Shown here piece after piece: positions 21,423-33,400 of a stretch of 64,000 bases of DNA (position 1 is the first letter of the stretch; every line of letters starts with the position of its first letter). The position numbers were made by a program, and so were the translations under genes. Source of the stretch: Bathymodiolus brooksi (lineage: Eukaryota; Mollusca; Bivalvia; Mytilida; Modiolidae); contig OY804589.1 of NCBI GenBank assembly GCA_963680875.1, positions 15,954,028 through 16,018,027 of the forward strand, given 5' to 3'. A model generated the notes under the pieces. The model did no database searches, was not told the origin of the DNA, and worked only from the letters and a program-made list of their open reading frames with translations.

Positions 21423-24400
21423 CTGAAACACACACAAATAAATTAAAAAGTATAACCGATTAAATTGAACGATTATTTTCTGTTAAATTTGTTAGTAGTA
21501 ACAAATATTACTTTTTGTCTTAAGAATAATGGTCTTTAATCAATATAGTATACCTTCCAAGCTAGTCGTCATAGTAACACGACGGGTGCCACTAATGGAA
21601 CAATAACTACAAACCGTCCGATGCACCCGAGTTCAATCCCGGTGTCATAGAGTAAACCTTCCCCCATAGTAGATTAACCCCCCGAAAGAATTACTATATA
21701 GTAAACCTTCCCCCATAGTAGATTAACCCCCCGGAAGAATTACTATATAGTAAACCTTCCTCCATGGGAGAACGTTTACTATATAGTATTTATTCCGCAT
21801 AGTAAACCTTCCTCCATGGGGGAACGTTTACTATATAGTATTTATTCCGCATAGTAAACCTTCCTCCATGGGGGAACGTTTACTATATAGTATTTATTCC
21901 GCATAGTAAACCTTCCTACCTACTCAAATACCGCAAAATGGCACCGTACTTTTTGTTTACCTTTTAATCATAACCGGATTAAACTACTATGGGGGAAAAT
22001 TTACTCTATGACACCGGTCGTCATTATCTCCATTATGTAGCATAACTGTTTTGCAGCCAACAAAAAAACAACCCAAAATTACCGTCACCATGGTCATCGC
22101 ATCTTCCAAGCACCTTTAGGACAATTTAGAAATTGAGCTATACATTCTTTGGTATATTCTTTATTGACATACACTACCTATATATTACTTACTCTTACCT
22201 CTTGTATTCGTTGTACAATGGATCACTGTTTGGTCTTATACGTGGTCTTTTGATTGCGAACTGGTAAAAAAAAAAATGGACAATTCAAATATATTATGAA
22301 TAGTTTGAAGATAGCAAAGAGGTAATCATAATCCTTAATAATAAAATACAAACAATACAATGGTCAAGCGAAAAAGAAGAAAAGGGAAACAATAAAAGAA
22401 ATGTTGAAAAAACACTACACACAGAAAATAAGATTAAGCAACATAAACCCCATTAAAACCTGATATATGTGCATCTCCCAAGCCAGAACCGTTTTATTGT
22501 TTTGATGGAATTAACCATCACGGTTTAAAGAAATGTTTGAAGATACCAAAGGGGTAATCAGAAGCCGTAAATTGACGGACAGACAACACAATGTCGGAAA
22601 GAAAAAAAAAGACAAAAGGACAAACAACGATCTAGAAAATTAAAATTAAACTTTCTTTTCATAATTTTGATTGGTTGAATAACGATATCAGATATATGTA
22701 ATATTAACCGTGTTTGGCTATTATGTTTAGGCTCTTTGATTTTCTTGCTCCAAAATATTTTTAAACTATTTGAATTTCAACTTTGAGTGTATCTGATGAA
22801 TCGACGTGTATAACACATTATATGCATACGTTTTTTGTTACTTACCTCCTCTGGACAAAAGGCTGCATTGTTGTAAGAACATTCACTTTTCCTGACATTG
22901 TCTAGTGACAATGGGTTGTATACGTACGCCTATAAAGATAAACAATATGAATTAGGATTACATAAAAACGAATATATTGAATTTAGTGCACACGACGCAT
23001 TTCTAGAATAACATACACCAGGCACCTTCAAATCAAAAGATTGTACATGTTTTAGATATCTACGTTTTTGTTATTATCACTTTGTTGATGTCTCTCCTGG
23101 TGAACTCACATTTACAGTTCCTAAGTAATATAATCTATTTATTTCTCTCTTATTAGGTCTATTGGTTTACTTCTTCAGAAAGACGTTCAAATTAGTTAAG
23201 TTTTCAATCATTCGATTTTGAGCGTGTCCGATGAATGTCATTCCAGTAACGTGTCGTGTGCACTAAATTAAATATATACGCTTTTATTTATTTTATTTGT
23301 TGATAAATAATACAGACCTGTTCGCAAAATGCACTTATATGTGTTCATTTTGTGTCGTGTCAACTATTCTCAGATTAAATAGTATATTGCTGTCATCTTT
23401 TTACAACATATTGACTAAATTCCATATGAATTAGACAACATGATGTCTTGTTAATTGCCACCTTTGTGCGTGTGAGTTATTGTTGTTTGTCGCCAAATGA
23501 GCAATGTTTCAGTTATGTCATGGAAAGAACAAGTTACATTCAATGAGATGTTATCCACTGTGTACCAGACCATGATAAAGTGCTAGCTCATTGAAACAAC
23601 AGTCAGTGGATAGACATTTCGTCGCAACACCTGAACTAATTAACTGGATTCCTGTCAAATTTGTTTTTGCCCTTACTGAATGCTGCATGCTTAGCTGAAT
23701 CGTTGCAGCGACCATATTATTTAGCTTGACCCGACCGGGGCTTCGAACCACGACCTGCTGCACTCGATGCGATGGCACGCTTACCATTACACTAACAATG
23801 CAATTTTTTCTCCTGTAAATACCATTGTGTTATACTAATACTAAGGACTTACATTGCTTCTGTTGGTATCTCCTTCTATTATTGTATATCTTCTGTTGTC
23901 CTCATACGTCTGTATGGGGTCCAAAAAAATATTAGATGGTGTATGACGTCGACCTAAATGGCCCAAGGGATGGTTGTAACCAAACGTATCATAGTCCTTC
24001 CTGCAAAGATATCGTATTGCAATATTTTTAAAGTGTGCTTACAACCAAGGACGTTTCATTTCTAATTAATTCATCGTGACAACGACAACACGATGGTGGT
24101 AATTTTCAATGAAAGTTTGAAGATACCAAAGAGGTAGTCAGAAGCTGTAAATCGACGAAAGCCATGCACTACAATGGTCAAAAGAAAAAACAATGATCAA
24201 TAAAACAATAAGCAGACAACCAAAGTTTGAGAAGCACAAATTCCACAAAACACGGGGTTGCTTACAGGTTCACCAGAAAGGTGAACTAGACTTGCTCTAC
24301 TGTCTTCACCTGTAGTTAGGTAACTACAACTAACTGATCCTTCTTTCTTCACCAGTAATCTATTAGCTACTGTCATCTAACTATATCCTCTTCAATAATA

Positions 24401-27400
24401 TTCTGTTAACCAATATGATTCTAATTGATAATTCTGTACGATCAACTAACGTACAATGTGGTTAATGAATAACAGTTGTTCTCCGAGAGCTCCATATCAT
24501 TTCATGAGATATAATATATATATATATATATAGTATCCTTTAAAGTAACTTTGAGATCCAGTGGGACAGATATATTGTATGGTTGTCACTTGCTTCTAGA
24601 CGTTTGTATAATATACTTTATTTCCTGTGACTGTATAATGAATAATTCTTCATTATCCTATCCAATATATTAAAAATTGCTGAGTTAGATTGCTGTCAAA
24701 TTATAATATTAAGTATATATGTACCATCTACACACGCTTATACACATGTCTTACGCCTATCCCTAGATTTGCCTTACGAGACAAGGTAACACTACGACTA
24801 TTGAAGCTCCTTTTTTAGGGAGTGGATGTAGTCGAGTGGTCTAGGGCGCTGGACGTAAGGCTAAGCGAATGGTGCTGCAGTGTAACAATGGTGTGGGTTC
24901 AAATCCCGTCGAGGGAAGAACAAAAATTTGACAGCTCTAAAATCTAATTCTAACACTGTTTGGTTTAATTTTCAGACGTATATATATATATATATATATA
25001 TATATCTTACCTCCTACACAAATGTAAGAAAATGATTGGTTTAGCGTGAACACGTGGACGCCCTGTATAACTCATACAGGGCGTCTGAGCCTCTTGTATG
25101 TTTTTCATACAGGGTTAATAAATTTCATACAGGGCTAGTAAATATTTTATAGACTCATAAAAGTAAGAAAAAACTCAGAACTTCAAATCCAAAGGGTGGT
25201 CGGTAAGATATATTCGCTACACAGTGCGTTAGTGACCTAATACGTTATATACGGGGTCTCGCCCCATATGGAATTTACTGACCCCGTATATAACGTATTA
25301 GGTCACTAACACACTGTGTAACTAATAATATATATCATACAAAAGTGTAGGAACGTGGCAATATACATTATTTTTTACATAATATTGTTTTATGTTTATA
25401 CTTACATGTAATTAATATTATCATGTTCCTTCCTACGTCTTTTACATACAACACAAATGACAATAAATATGATAATAAATACAGCACCGATCCCACATAC
25501 AATGGCTATGATATATTTAGATTCTAAGGCTAATTTTTCTGTTGTTATGTCACATCTCCTACCGGAATAAACATAATGACCGTCTTCGTTACATCTGAAA
25601 CAATATATAAATTGTCATACAAATTGCAAATTAGCAACATATGGTCGACAATTAAACCCAACAGTGAATCACTCTTCCTATTGTCCTCGAATGAATTGCC
25701 AAAGAGAAATATCATTATCTAAAACCATATACCAAGACCCAATTTACATGGTACTTAGAGTACAAACTCCTGCTTTAATCCAACATTTCTTGTATATACC
25801 ACTGCGAGTAGGTTTCATGATTTCTGGGAAATCAATGGCATTTAGCATCGATTTAAACACGAGAAGACAATATTTTCATCACATGTTTGAGAGCGGGCAA
25901 TATTTACTAATATTCATATATTCAATGGAAATGGCACAATGCCATACACTTGACAAGCCAAAAATAGCAACGGAAAACAATTTTTTACAGGAAGTGAAGA
26001 TCTATATGTTTTATGTTACTCTATATGGATGTCAGCAAAAGGAAAACTAAGCTTTATTGCATCACACATTTATTATAAGTTATAATCGTAGTCCAAAGTC
26101 AAACGAGTTTTAAGTTTAATGCATGACTAAATACCACATAGATGTTAAATGCGTATTAAGTTCGTATGGTTATGATTATGGCGTTTAACGTCACTTTAAG
26201 CAATATTCCAGTTATTTCGCGGCGGTAGGTGTTATTGGTCGAGGAAACCGGAGTACACAGAGAAAACCAACAACCTGTGGCAAAACACGGACAAATTTAA
26301 TAACACAAAAGGTTGCATTGTGGATACCACCCTATCAACGGGATTCAAACTTTAGTGGCGAAAGGCAGTTATTGCACAGGTATTTGTAAATCCAACTATC
26401 ATACAATCACGACCACGACGGCCACATGTATGTAATATACTGGTAGAGATGCTATGTAAATGATGTAAATGTATTAAAACTATGCTTCGCCTTCCTCAGG
26501 CATGGAGGTTGACTTTAACCGATATCCGCTATAGTATTTGCGCCCGTTGGTTTACTTGCAGCTACAGACTTTAAATTGTTTGTATTTGCAATCCCATACA
26601 TAGTATTATACGTGTTAGAATCTATCTCAAGTTTGTTTCATTACATCAGTCGATCTGACAAGGTTTCCTTTTGTCGTTTTTCTTGCATTTGTGGTCATTG
26701 TGTTGTCTGTGCTTCTTCAATTTACGGATTCTGATTATCTTTTGGTATCTTCAAACTCTTCTTATAACAGTTGTAAATATGACACATATTTGTTTAATGA
26801 ATCACGAGTGAGAAAATATTACTTAACGCCTGTTAATCCATACACAATTTCTCTTTGCTTCAATGAAGATATAAAATACAAATAGACTGCTAAGTTGACT
26901 TACACACATCGCTTCTCTCCAGCTGAATCTTTGTAGCATGTTCCATGATCACACCACTTCGATTTGTCCTTACATTTCTGTACACACAGATTGTTAACGA
27001 TGATGTACTCATCACTTCCACAAGTGTTTTTTGCTCTATTTTCTTCGATTTGTTTGAAAGCTGGAAATTAAACAGTAATCACCGAAAATTTATTAAGCGC
27101 ATCTTTACATATACGATACGAAGGATAATACAGTTTGCAGCTGTGATCAACATGTTTACATTTTCAAAACTGGGGTAAAAATAATTGCATGTATATGAAG
27201 ATTCACACACGCGTATTTCCGGACAAATTGCTTTCAGGGTGAGCTGGAATATTTAAAGTACCTTTGTACATACATACATTAAAATGTTAATGTTGTTTCT
27301 ATATATATTTATTTTCCGGAAAAAATACTGAAGATTGCTTTCTATTTACATCGATTTTAGTAAAAAATTTGATTTCCGGTCATGTCATTTCCAAGGAATT

Positions 27401-30400
27401 TATAGATTCAAAATGCCGTCAAATTAAAAAATGTCAAAAACATAGTCACAGTTTGTCGAGTAACTTTCAGACTGAAAACATGGAGGTCAGTAAATTTTGA
27501 TTTATTATATCTGCCCTTCCACTTGAATAATAAGATTATAGATATAATGAAAAAATTGTAAACTAACGATTGAAATATCATTTGATGATTTCTTGGGACC
27601 TGGTATAAATGATATTATTAGCGTTGTGTTGGCAACTTTTCGATAACATACTATTGATGATATGTTTTGTATTTTCCTTCGATTTTGGTCTGAGAAATCA
27701 ATTGACGTAAGACATATCAACGACAATATAAATACATTTGTCCAAATAACTTGATGATACCATTTGACATTTCGCCTATTGTGCTTTTAGTTTTGTTTGT
27801 CTTCGTCCTGTGTCTTGTGTGCCCAATGTTGCCAGTTCCTCTGGATTGTTCTTATTTGATTGTCCCTTCGGTTTTCATGAACGTGCATTGTAAAATAATG
27901 GATTTGTATTCAACACCGACTTGTGTTCTCCAGTATATAGTTCAACCCACCATTTCTTTAGAAATGCCTGTACCAAATCAGGGTCATTACGGTTTTCACA
28001 GTTTTCCGGTTGTTGACTGATTTTGTCTATTTATATAATTATGAGTTTTTACTTTCCCTTTGTAAGATTGTTCGGAGTTCGGTAATTTTGTTATTACCCT
28101 TATTTAGGTACTGACGTAATTTATAAGATATATGTTTTTTTATCGAAATTTTCGTGTCGCTCATCTTTTTAGTTTTTTGTGTTTTGCTTTGTTTGTTTGT
28201 TGTTTTGTTTGTCTTCGTACTGTTTTATGTATCCACTATTGCCAGTTTCCTTGGATTTTCCATTCTTGATTGCCCCTATAGGTTTTTCTAACGTTTATTT
28301 AGAGTTTCTAGGTCATGTGATTATTAATAAAAATAAGGTTCGCCTCCCTCAGGCATGTGCGACCTAGCAGAATTTTGCTATCCTGTTTAGGTTCTTTAGT
28401 GTGTTGTTCTCAAAGACTTTTAAGTGAATGAGCTTTCAAATATTTTGGCTTTGGGCATACCTGATAAATATTTTCCAGGTTATTCCAGAACCACATTGTT
28501 AATATCTACGTTTCTATTAAGCTTAATGTTTACCCACCATCGACTAGTGTTCTCAGTTTTCTGCTTTATGTAGCTTAGACTTAGCTTTAACTCATCGCCT
28601 ACTAATGTATCATTGAATTCAGCCCTGTTTAGTTTGAGCTTTAATATAACCCACCTTTATCCAATGTTGTTATTGTGTTCTGCTTAATGTACTTTGATAT
28701 AACCCACCTTTATCCAATGTTGTTATTGTGTTCTGCTCGACGTACTTTGATATAACCCAACTTTATCCAATGTTGTTATTGTGTTCTGCTCAATGTACTT
28801 TGATATAACCCGTCTTTATCCAATGTTGTTATTGTGTTCTGCTCAATGTACTTTGATATAACCCACCTTTATCCAATGCTGTTATTGTGTTCTGCTCAAT
28901 GTACTTTGATATAACCCACCTTTATCTAATGTTCTTATTGTGTTCTGCTCAATGTACTTTGATATAACCCACCTTTATCCAATGTTGTTATTGTGTTCTG
29001 CTCAATGTACTTTGATATAACCCAACTTTATCCAATGTTGTTATTGTGTTCTGCTCAATGTACTTTGATATAACCCACCTTTATCCAATGTTGTTATTGT
29101 GTTCTGCTCAATGTACTTTGATATAACCCACCTTTATCCAATGCTGTTATTGTGTTATGCTCAATGTACTTTGATATAACCCACCTTTATCTAATGTTCT
29201 TATTGTGTTCTGCTCAATGTACTTTGATATAACCCACCTTTATCCAATGTTGTTATTGTGTTCTGCTCAATGTACTTTGATATAACCCACCTTTATCCAA
29301 TGTTCTTATTGTGTTCTGCTCAATGTACTTTGATGTAACCCACCTTTATCTAATATTGTTATTGTGTTCTTTTCAATGTACTTTGATATAACCCACCTTT
29401 ATCCAATGTTGTTATTGTGTTGTGCTCTATGTACTTTGATATAACCCACCTTTATCCAATTTCTTATTGTGTTCTGCTCAATGTACTTTGATATAACCCA
29501 CCTTTATCTAATATTGTTATTGTGTTCTGCTCAATGTACTTTGAGGTAACCCACCTTTATCTAATAGTGTTATTGTGTTCTTTTCAATGTACTTTAGGGT
29601 CAACGAAAGGTTGCCAAGGGAGCCATGTACAGACAATTCTTTCGTTTTCTGTAGTATTTCATTTCCAAGTCTTTTTGTTGAAGTGGATTTTTCATATGGT
29701 TTCACATTCATGAAAAAGCATAGTAGTATACTACCTTTTCTATAGAGAAAGTTAAGAAATATAAATAGCAAAAACAAATGCTGAAATGTTCAGCTCAAAG
29801 AAATTGCAGTATACAAAGAAAAATCATAGTGATAATATTATATATATGACAACTTTTGTTCACGAAGATTACACAAATGATGCATACATAGCTTCACCCC
29901 GTCACCTGTCATTGAAGTGCCTGTGCCAAGTCAGGGTAGTATGCGGTCATGTATATGTCATGTATATGTCATGTATATGTCATGTATATGTCGTGTAGGG
30001 ATATCGATTTTGCCTGTTTTCAAAATGATTCGCTAAAATTTTTGAACTTTTGCGACTGTGTGGTATTTTTTCTGCATTTTATATCGTTTGTTTGGTTACA
30101 TATTAGAATGTTATTCGATTGATAACATACACGAATTGTTTTAATTGTTTCATTGAGCTTGGTGATGAAACGAGGTTATATTACCTAGTAAACTATATCT
30201 GACAAATGATTTTAAAAGTCATCTGATATCTCTATTTGTAACGGATTATACAACTAATACGTTAGAAATAAACTGAATTATGCACGAAAACAAAATGAAT
30301 AAAAAACAATATTATAATTTGCCCATTTCTCTGTGTGTCGCTGGACCAATCAAATACAGAATACATGTACCACTTGCATTTTTTGGGGGTGTATTTTTTT

Positions 30401-33400
30401 ACGGATTTATTTATTTTTCATTCTGATTTTGCTTTGTTTTATTTTTGGCATTGGTTCGTTTTTTTAAATGTTGTGCTGCTACATTTAACCGATATCTACT
30501 TCATGCAGTTCTAATGATTGGCACTTCCAACAAATTAAAAATAATGCTTACAATTAAAATCCATTAATCGAAAATACCCTTTGGCTTTATCTTAATTTGA
30601 AAAGTAAATATTGATTACCTAAAGCTATATACTGTGACATTTTCAAAACCATCAATGTTGTTATACACCTGATTCAACTGAAAAAATATACCAGTAAATA
30701 GACTTTCATAAATATGTAAGTATTTTTATAAAGATATACAAATACAATACACATGACTTCTAATATCACCCTAAGCTAGCAACTGTTTGGAAGGAAAATG
30801 ATGCATCACTATATATTTCCAGCTCACATTATGAACACAGGTGGTCATCCTGACCAACGATAAATATAGAATATTGTTGAAAGTGACATAAAACATAAAA
30901 GTTATTCTTAATCAACCCTGATATTTATTCTCTAATAGTTTTAATCAATAAATGCTGAATTAGGATAATTGTCAACTACATCTTTACTGGCGCCCAAAGA
31001 TTTTGAAATTATACGGATTTCCGTTCTGTTGACTATAAGCTTACCTAATGACAGTATTTCTGAAACGCGCCGTGTGCATTTAATTAGATATTTGCGTTTT
31101 TATTATTATCGCTAGGTCGATACATAGTATCTCTGCTGGTGGACTATTAGCCCCCGAGGGTATCATCATCTGCCTAGTGGACATGGTTTATCAGATATAT
31201 CTATGTTTGACGTTTAAGTCATCACATCGAAAGTTTTACTGTCGCCACATTAACGTGGCTAACCGTTACGGAATATCTGGGGTTACAAATGACAACGGAT
31301 ATATTCCAATTGTCGTAAGCACTTATCGCTCCTTCCATCATTCATAACATCACCGTTTTTTGTAAACAAGAATAAGACGACGGCTGCGAATAGTAGAGCA
31401 GGCACTGCCTACCCCTAATTTCATCCATAGTGAGGTTCGTGTTGCTTAATCTTTAGTTTTCTGTGTAGTGTTTTGTATTTCATTCTTTGCCCTATTGCTT
31501 TCCTATTTCTTTGGCGTTGCATACCGGTAGTCTGTCCTTTGATCTCATTACCCCTTTGGTATTTTCAAACTTTACCTTCAAATGATTTGCTTCAGCGGAC
31601 CTGAAGTTATGTAAAGGACATAAACATGGGACGTACTGACAAAGGTAAATCTTAAAGCTCCGATGTCTACCATTGAATGTATTAAAACAGCAAAGCAAAC
31701 TAGTAATTACCTAAAGCTGAAAGAAGTTCCTGATATTAAAATAACATCAACATACTAGCCAATTTTACCTGGCCTGTTTATGCGCTTTTCATTTTATTGC
31801 TCCAAAAGATGCAATCAACTCAGACATGGTAAAGTCAATATAAGGATACAGTGGTGTGTTATAAGTATGTGCTCATATAGCGTGATCCTTTGTGTTCAAT
31901 GGTTTAAGGTGAACTATGGTTGTTCGTTTTGTTGATATTAGTGGAATTGTTCTTTTCATAAACATTATATAGTTTAGCAATCCCAATATCTTCAGAGCGA
32001 ATAGCGAAAGTGTACTAATACAAAACTAAGTTTAAAATGTAATTGACCCACACATATTTAATGAATAAAGATAACAATATAATACAAATAAAGGTAAAAA
32101 TATTAAGGACACTCTGATCTCTGAAAATAATATCTTAAATAAAGTAAGCACTTTTTTTTCTCTCAAAATATCCTTAACTGAACATTAAAACCAGGAAATT
32201 TCTAACCCTATGCAATTTATAGCGAAACATAATAATTCAATTCAGTATACATGTAAGAACTTACGAGCCCCTCCACCTTATCTTTGTAGTCACAAAACTG
32301 TGTGGCTGAATTATTTTCAAGCTCATTTCTCCAAGCCTCGCTTAATGAAATCTTGAGGTAAATTCTAAGAACAATTCCTGAAATGAAATAAAAATATAAA
32401 TAGTATTTTAGAAGAATTAAAAAAGTCAAATGTTTTGAATACCAATTTCATGAAATGCTATTGGAATGGTTGAATTTATGTGAGTTCGCGTTTCCCTCAA
32501 TTCATTAATTATTGTTTCATATTGCAGGACTACCAGCAAATTATTGCAGTTGTAATTTGATCTATTCTTCATTGTAATGTTGGTTTGAGAACAATTTCTG
32601 TGTACACTTTAATATATCATTACACTACGATATCGGTGAGCAATTCTCATTCTTATTCTAGATATAAAAAAAATATTGAACTATTAGACTATAATCTTTT
32701 ATAAACCTTACCTTTCTGTGGCGTCTTTGAAAATGGTTTCTTCGTTGTTGTAACAGCATTAGACGAAGATACAGTAGCAATTGTTGTTGTAACAGCATTA
32801 GACGAAGATACAGTAGCAATTGTTGATGTAATGACTGTCGCATCATTAGTTGTTGGTTTTGTTGATGGTACTGAAGTAACATTTGATGTAGTCACTGCTG
32901 GTGTAGGAACTTCAGTTGTGGTAGTAGGTGTTGTAGTAACTTCAGTTGTGGTAGTAGGTATTGTAGTAACTACAGTTGTGGTAATAGGGGCTATAGTAAC
33001 TTGAGTTGTGGTAGTAGGTGTTGTAGTAACTTGATTTGTGGTTGTAGGTGTTGTAGTAACTTGAGTTGTGGTTGTAGGTGTTGTAGGAACTTGAGTTGTG
33101 GTATTAGGTGTTGTAGTAACTTCAGTTGTGGTAGTAGGTGTTGTAGTAACTTGAGTTGTGGTTGTAGGTGTTATAGTAACTTGAGTTGTGGTAGTAGGTG
33201 TTGTAGTAACTTGAGTTGTGGTAGTAGGTGTTGTAGTAACTTGAGTTGTGGTTGTAGGTGTTATAGTAGCTTGAGTTGGGGTAGTAGGTGTTGTAGTAAC
33301 TTCAGTTGTGGTAGTAGTTGTTGTAGTAACTTGACTTGTGGTAGTAGGTGTTACAGTAACTTGACTTGTGGTAGTAGGTGTTGTAGTAACTGGAGTTGTG

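Noticed and set aside
24816..24925. Functional tRNA-Leu/Ser gene
   Set aside because: Good A and B boxes, but the acceptor stem does not pair and the box spacing is too long; it behaves like a SINE head.
25664..26050. 128-codon plus-strand frame in mucin intron 6
   Set aside because: No recognisable domain or repeat, no codon or splice support.
31700..31740. Possible 19-bp microexon between SEA exons (CAG, CTTTCAGCTTTAG, GTAATT)
   Set aside because: Exon 3 joins exon 4 directly in phase 0 and gives a continuous SEA domain; the extra piece would break the frame.
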